From the NCBI RefSeq assembly GCF_017312405.1, contig NZ_BLTG01000046.1, forward strand, positions 95,666 through 159,665: a DNA stretch of 64,000 nucleotides, given 5' to 3'. This DNA is from Mycobacterium sp. PO1. GTDB lineage: Bacteria > Actinomycetota > Actinomycetes > Mycobacteriales > Mycobacteriaceae. Position numbers and translations under genes: made by a program. Below, in pieces: positions 62,278 through 64,000 of this stretch (position 1 is its first letter; each line of letters opens with the position of its first letter). A model generated the notes under the pieces. It had not been told where the DNA came from and did not search any database. It was given only the letters and a program-made list of their open reading frames with translations.

Positions 62278-63368
62278 GATGCGTCTCCACGGTGGCGGAT
62301 CGACGTGCGCACCGCCGGAGGCGCTGGGTTGTCCAGCCAGCGCAGGATCACGAAACCGCGTTGCCGGCCGCCGGTGTCCAGCCAGTGCCCGTGTCCGAAG
62401 TCCCCGGCGCCGATCGCGATCCGGACCACCCCGGACGGATCCGGTGCCACGCCCTTGTTGGTGACAGAGCTGTGCCGGTGGCGCGGCTCGAGGCACTCGT
62501 GCCAGACGTTTTCCAGCGTGACGTTCCAGAACCGGGTCTGCGGGGGAGTGAACTCCAGCACCAAGGATTCATCGGGGTCCAACGCGAACGAGCCGATCAT
62601 GTAGAGGTTGTCGGGCGTCGTGTCGGCGGCACCGAGCTCGGCGGCCTCAGCGGTCACCAGCCGGTTGGGTTGGGCCAGCAGCTCGGGCATCACCGTGCGG
62701 TGAAGAGTGGCGAGCTTGACGATGGTCCACCCCATCGCGGTGAACGCCTCGCCCGTGGCCGCATCCGACAGCGGTTGCAGCGCCTCGGCGTCCAGGCAGT
62801 CGATCGCCATACTGGCCTCAGATTCCGAGCAGCGGTCGGAGATGTACTCGCGCACCACGACCGCGGAGGCGTCGTCGGGAATCGGAACCCACTGCGCGGC
62901 GCCGAGTTCGTCCGGGGCCGGTTGGCCGGCGGACAGCAGCATCTCGAAGGTTCCGTCGACGCAGTGCAGGTCACGGTCACCGAGATAGGCGGCCATCCGG
63001 CGCGGCGTCAGACCGGTGCCGGCGAGCACCTGGAAGCCCAGATAGGCGGTGCTGCCGCGGGTTCCGCTGATCCGGTATGCCCGGTCACCGCGGATCGCGG
63101 CCAGCAGGTAGCGACCGTCGGGATTGGGTCCGCCGATCATCCGCGTGGGCGTGCACATGTCGAAGAACAGCGGGCGCTGCGGGTCGGCCTCCACGGACAG
63201 TTCGGTGCACAGTGCGCTCACCTTGGCCAGCACCCGCAGACCTTCGAGCAGTTCACGTTCGTCGGCTGCATCATCGACCACCGTCGCGGTCAGGTCCGCC
63301 AGCATCTGGCGGACGAAGTCCCAGCCGGCGAGCGCCGCAGCGGCCAGATCATTGCTTTCGACGTCCAT
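62274..63368 (-). CDS. DUF1214-domain protein
   Basis: Encodes 364 residues. The DUF1214 domain is at the C-terminus (about residues 240-345, NLYMIGSFALDPDESLVLEF, RFWNVTLENVWHECLEP, GHGHWLDTGGRQRGFVILRWL). In mycobacteria such proteins often accompany sulfotransferases or steroid genes. It is divergent from a TetR gene, with their 19-base interval occupied by a perfect palindrome. Function unknown. Confidence 0.85.
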   Translation of the reverse strand: MDVESNDLAAAALAGWDFVRQMLADLTATVVDDAADERELLEGLRVLAKVSALCTELSVEADPQRPLFFDMCTPTRMIGGPNPDGRYLLAAIRGDRAYRISGTRGSTAYLGFQVLAGTGLTPRRMAAYLGDRDLHCVDGTFEMLLSAGQPAPDELGAAQWVPIPDDASAVVVREYISDRCSESEASMAIDCLDAEALQPLSDAATGEAFTAMGWTIVKLATLHRTVMPELLAQPNRLVTAEAAELGAADTTPDNLYMIGSFALDPDESLVLEFTPPQTRFWNVTLENVWHECLEPRHRHSSVTNKGVAPDPSGVVRIAIGAGDFGHGHWLDTGGRQRGFVILRWLDNPAPPAVRTSIRHRGDAS

Positions 63369-63369
63369 T

Positions 63370-63386
63370 GTGAGACATAGTCTCAC
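63370..63386. promoter_or_regulatory. Perfect palindrome between the TetR gene and DUF1214
   Basis: GTGAGAC (63370-63376), ATA, GTCTCAC (63380-63386). It starts 1 base before the DUF1214 ATG and ends 1 base before the TetR ATG, so a bound TetR would block both. A half-site AGTCTCACCGTG lies at 63420-63431. Confidence 0.8.
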
Positions 63387-63387
63387 C

Positions 63388-63990
63388 ATGGACGCTGTCT
63401 CGAGTCGTGATTCGCGCGAAAGTCTCACCGTGCGCAAGCAGCGCGCGACCAAGGCGCGGATCGCGGCGGCCGCGGCGCGCGCCGTCGCCGACCACGGGCT
63501 CGCCGGGGCGACGGTGGAACAGATCGCCGCAGCCGCCGAGGTCGGGCGAGCCACTTTCTTCCGCTACTTCTCGGCCAAGGAAGACGCAGTTGCCGAGGGC
63601 ATGACCACCCGGTGGCTCGACGTGATCACCGCCGCCCTGGCCGCCCAGCCGCCCGACCTGGCCGCCGACGCCGCGGTACGCGGTGCGTTCGACGACCTCG
63701 GTGACGGATTCGAGGCCATCAGTGACCAGGTGCGCGAGTTGGCCGCGCTGACCCGGTCATCGCCGGTGTTCAGCGCATGGACGCTGCAGATCTACCTGCG
63801 CTACGAAGCCGCGATCGCCGAGCTGGTGTCCCCACGGTTCGCCGACCCGAGGCCCGACGACCCACGCCCGCGGTTGCTGGGGGCGTTGGCCATGGCCTCG
63901 GTGCGGGTCGCGCTCGACGACTGGCTGGTCCATGGCGGATCGCTGCCGGCGCGGGTGCGCTCGGCGCTCGCGTCGGTCACGGTGGCGTGA
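63388..63990 (+). CDS. TetR-family regulator
   Basis: Encodes 200 residues. Helix-turn-helix at about residues 24-64 (RIAAAAARAVADHGLAGATVEQIAAAAEVGRATFFRYFSAKED). The remaining residues are a ligand domain. It is not close to the two regulators at 25-29 kb. The divergent perfect palindrome makes control of the DUF1214-sulfotransferase pair and of itself likely. Ligand unknown. Confidence 0.92.
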   Translation: MDAVSSRDSRESLTVRKQRATKARIAAAAARAVADHGLAGATVEQIAAAAEVGRATFFRYFSAKEDAVAEGMTTRWLDVITAALAAQPPDLAADAAVRGAFDDLGDGFEAISDQVRELAALTRSSPVFSAWTLQIYLRYEAAIAELVSPRFADPRPDDPRPRLLGALAMASVRVALDDWLVHGGSLPARVRSALASVTVA

Positions 63991-64000
63991 GCCGCCAGTT

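Overview
The window is a high-GC chromosomal segment from a mycobacterium, most likely a rapid-growing environmental species (Mycolicibacterium type). GTG starts are common, ATGA-type overlaps are frequent, and MPT70/MPT83-type FAS1 proteins, a WS/DGAT acyltransferase, mycofactocin-type SDRs and F420-type LLM oxidoreductases are present. The housekeeping genes follow, from memory, the order of the M. tuberculosis Rv2897c-Rv2864c block, with several insertions. No tRNA, rRNA, CRISPR array, IS element or prophage was seen.

Left part (1-24 kb). A partial Mg-chelatase-like gene, dprA, a siderophore-interacting flavoprotein, a lactate-2-monooxygenase-like enzyme, xerC, a glycoside-hydrolase-like lipoprotein and a degenerate M23 protein lead to rpsB-tsf. 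After a terminator come a WcaJ-type sugar transferase, an AmiC-type amidase, and an ABC transporter + APC permease + copper amine oxidase run that starts behind a 26-bp near-perfect palindrome. Then pyrH, frr, cdsA and rlmN, and a 1006-residue secreted protein with ten NED repeats and two diverged copies of a beta-rich module.

Middle part (24.4-47.5 kb). This is an accessory catabolic region: aldehyde dehydrogenase, two paralogous TetR regulators, a sugar-kinase-fold phosphotransferase, a CoA-transferase, a ferredoxin, a thioesterase, a lactonase, a P450, Zn- and quinone-type reductases, an HpcH/HpaI aldolase, SDRs, a Baeyer-Villiger monooxygenase, an esterase, two LLM enzymes, a large acyl-CoA dehydrogenase and a WS/DGAT. 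Seven control regions carry the same bipartite motif (TTTACAA-N13-TGTCAC, always exactly the same spacing), and an eighth is a weaker version. This suggests one regulon for hydroxylation, ketone formation, Baeyer-Villiger oxidation, ester hydrolysis and CoA activation of a cyclic or branched substrate. The substrate is unknown.

Right part (47.5-64 kb). A DUF2631 membrane protein, a mycofactocin-type SDR, a photolyase, a PuuE-like deacetylase and two FAS1 proteins with sigma-K-like promoters lead into the conserved dxr-rip1-ispG-GNAT-PBP block. A DUF1707 protein follows, then a TetR-controlled DUF1214/sulfotransferase pair with a perfect palindrome in the divergent promoter. A dispersed-repeat-like inverted repeat and GC-rich repeats lie between the second GNAT gene and the PBP gene.
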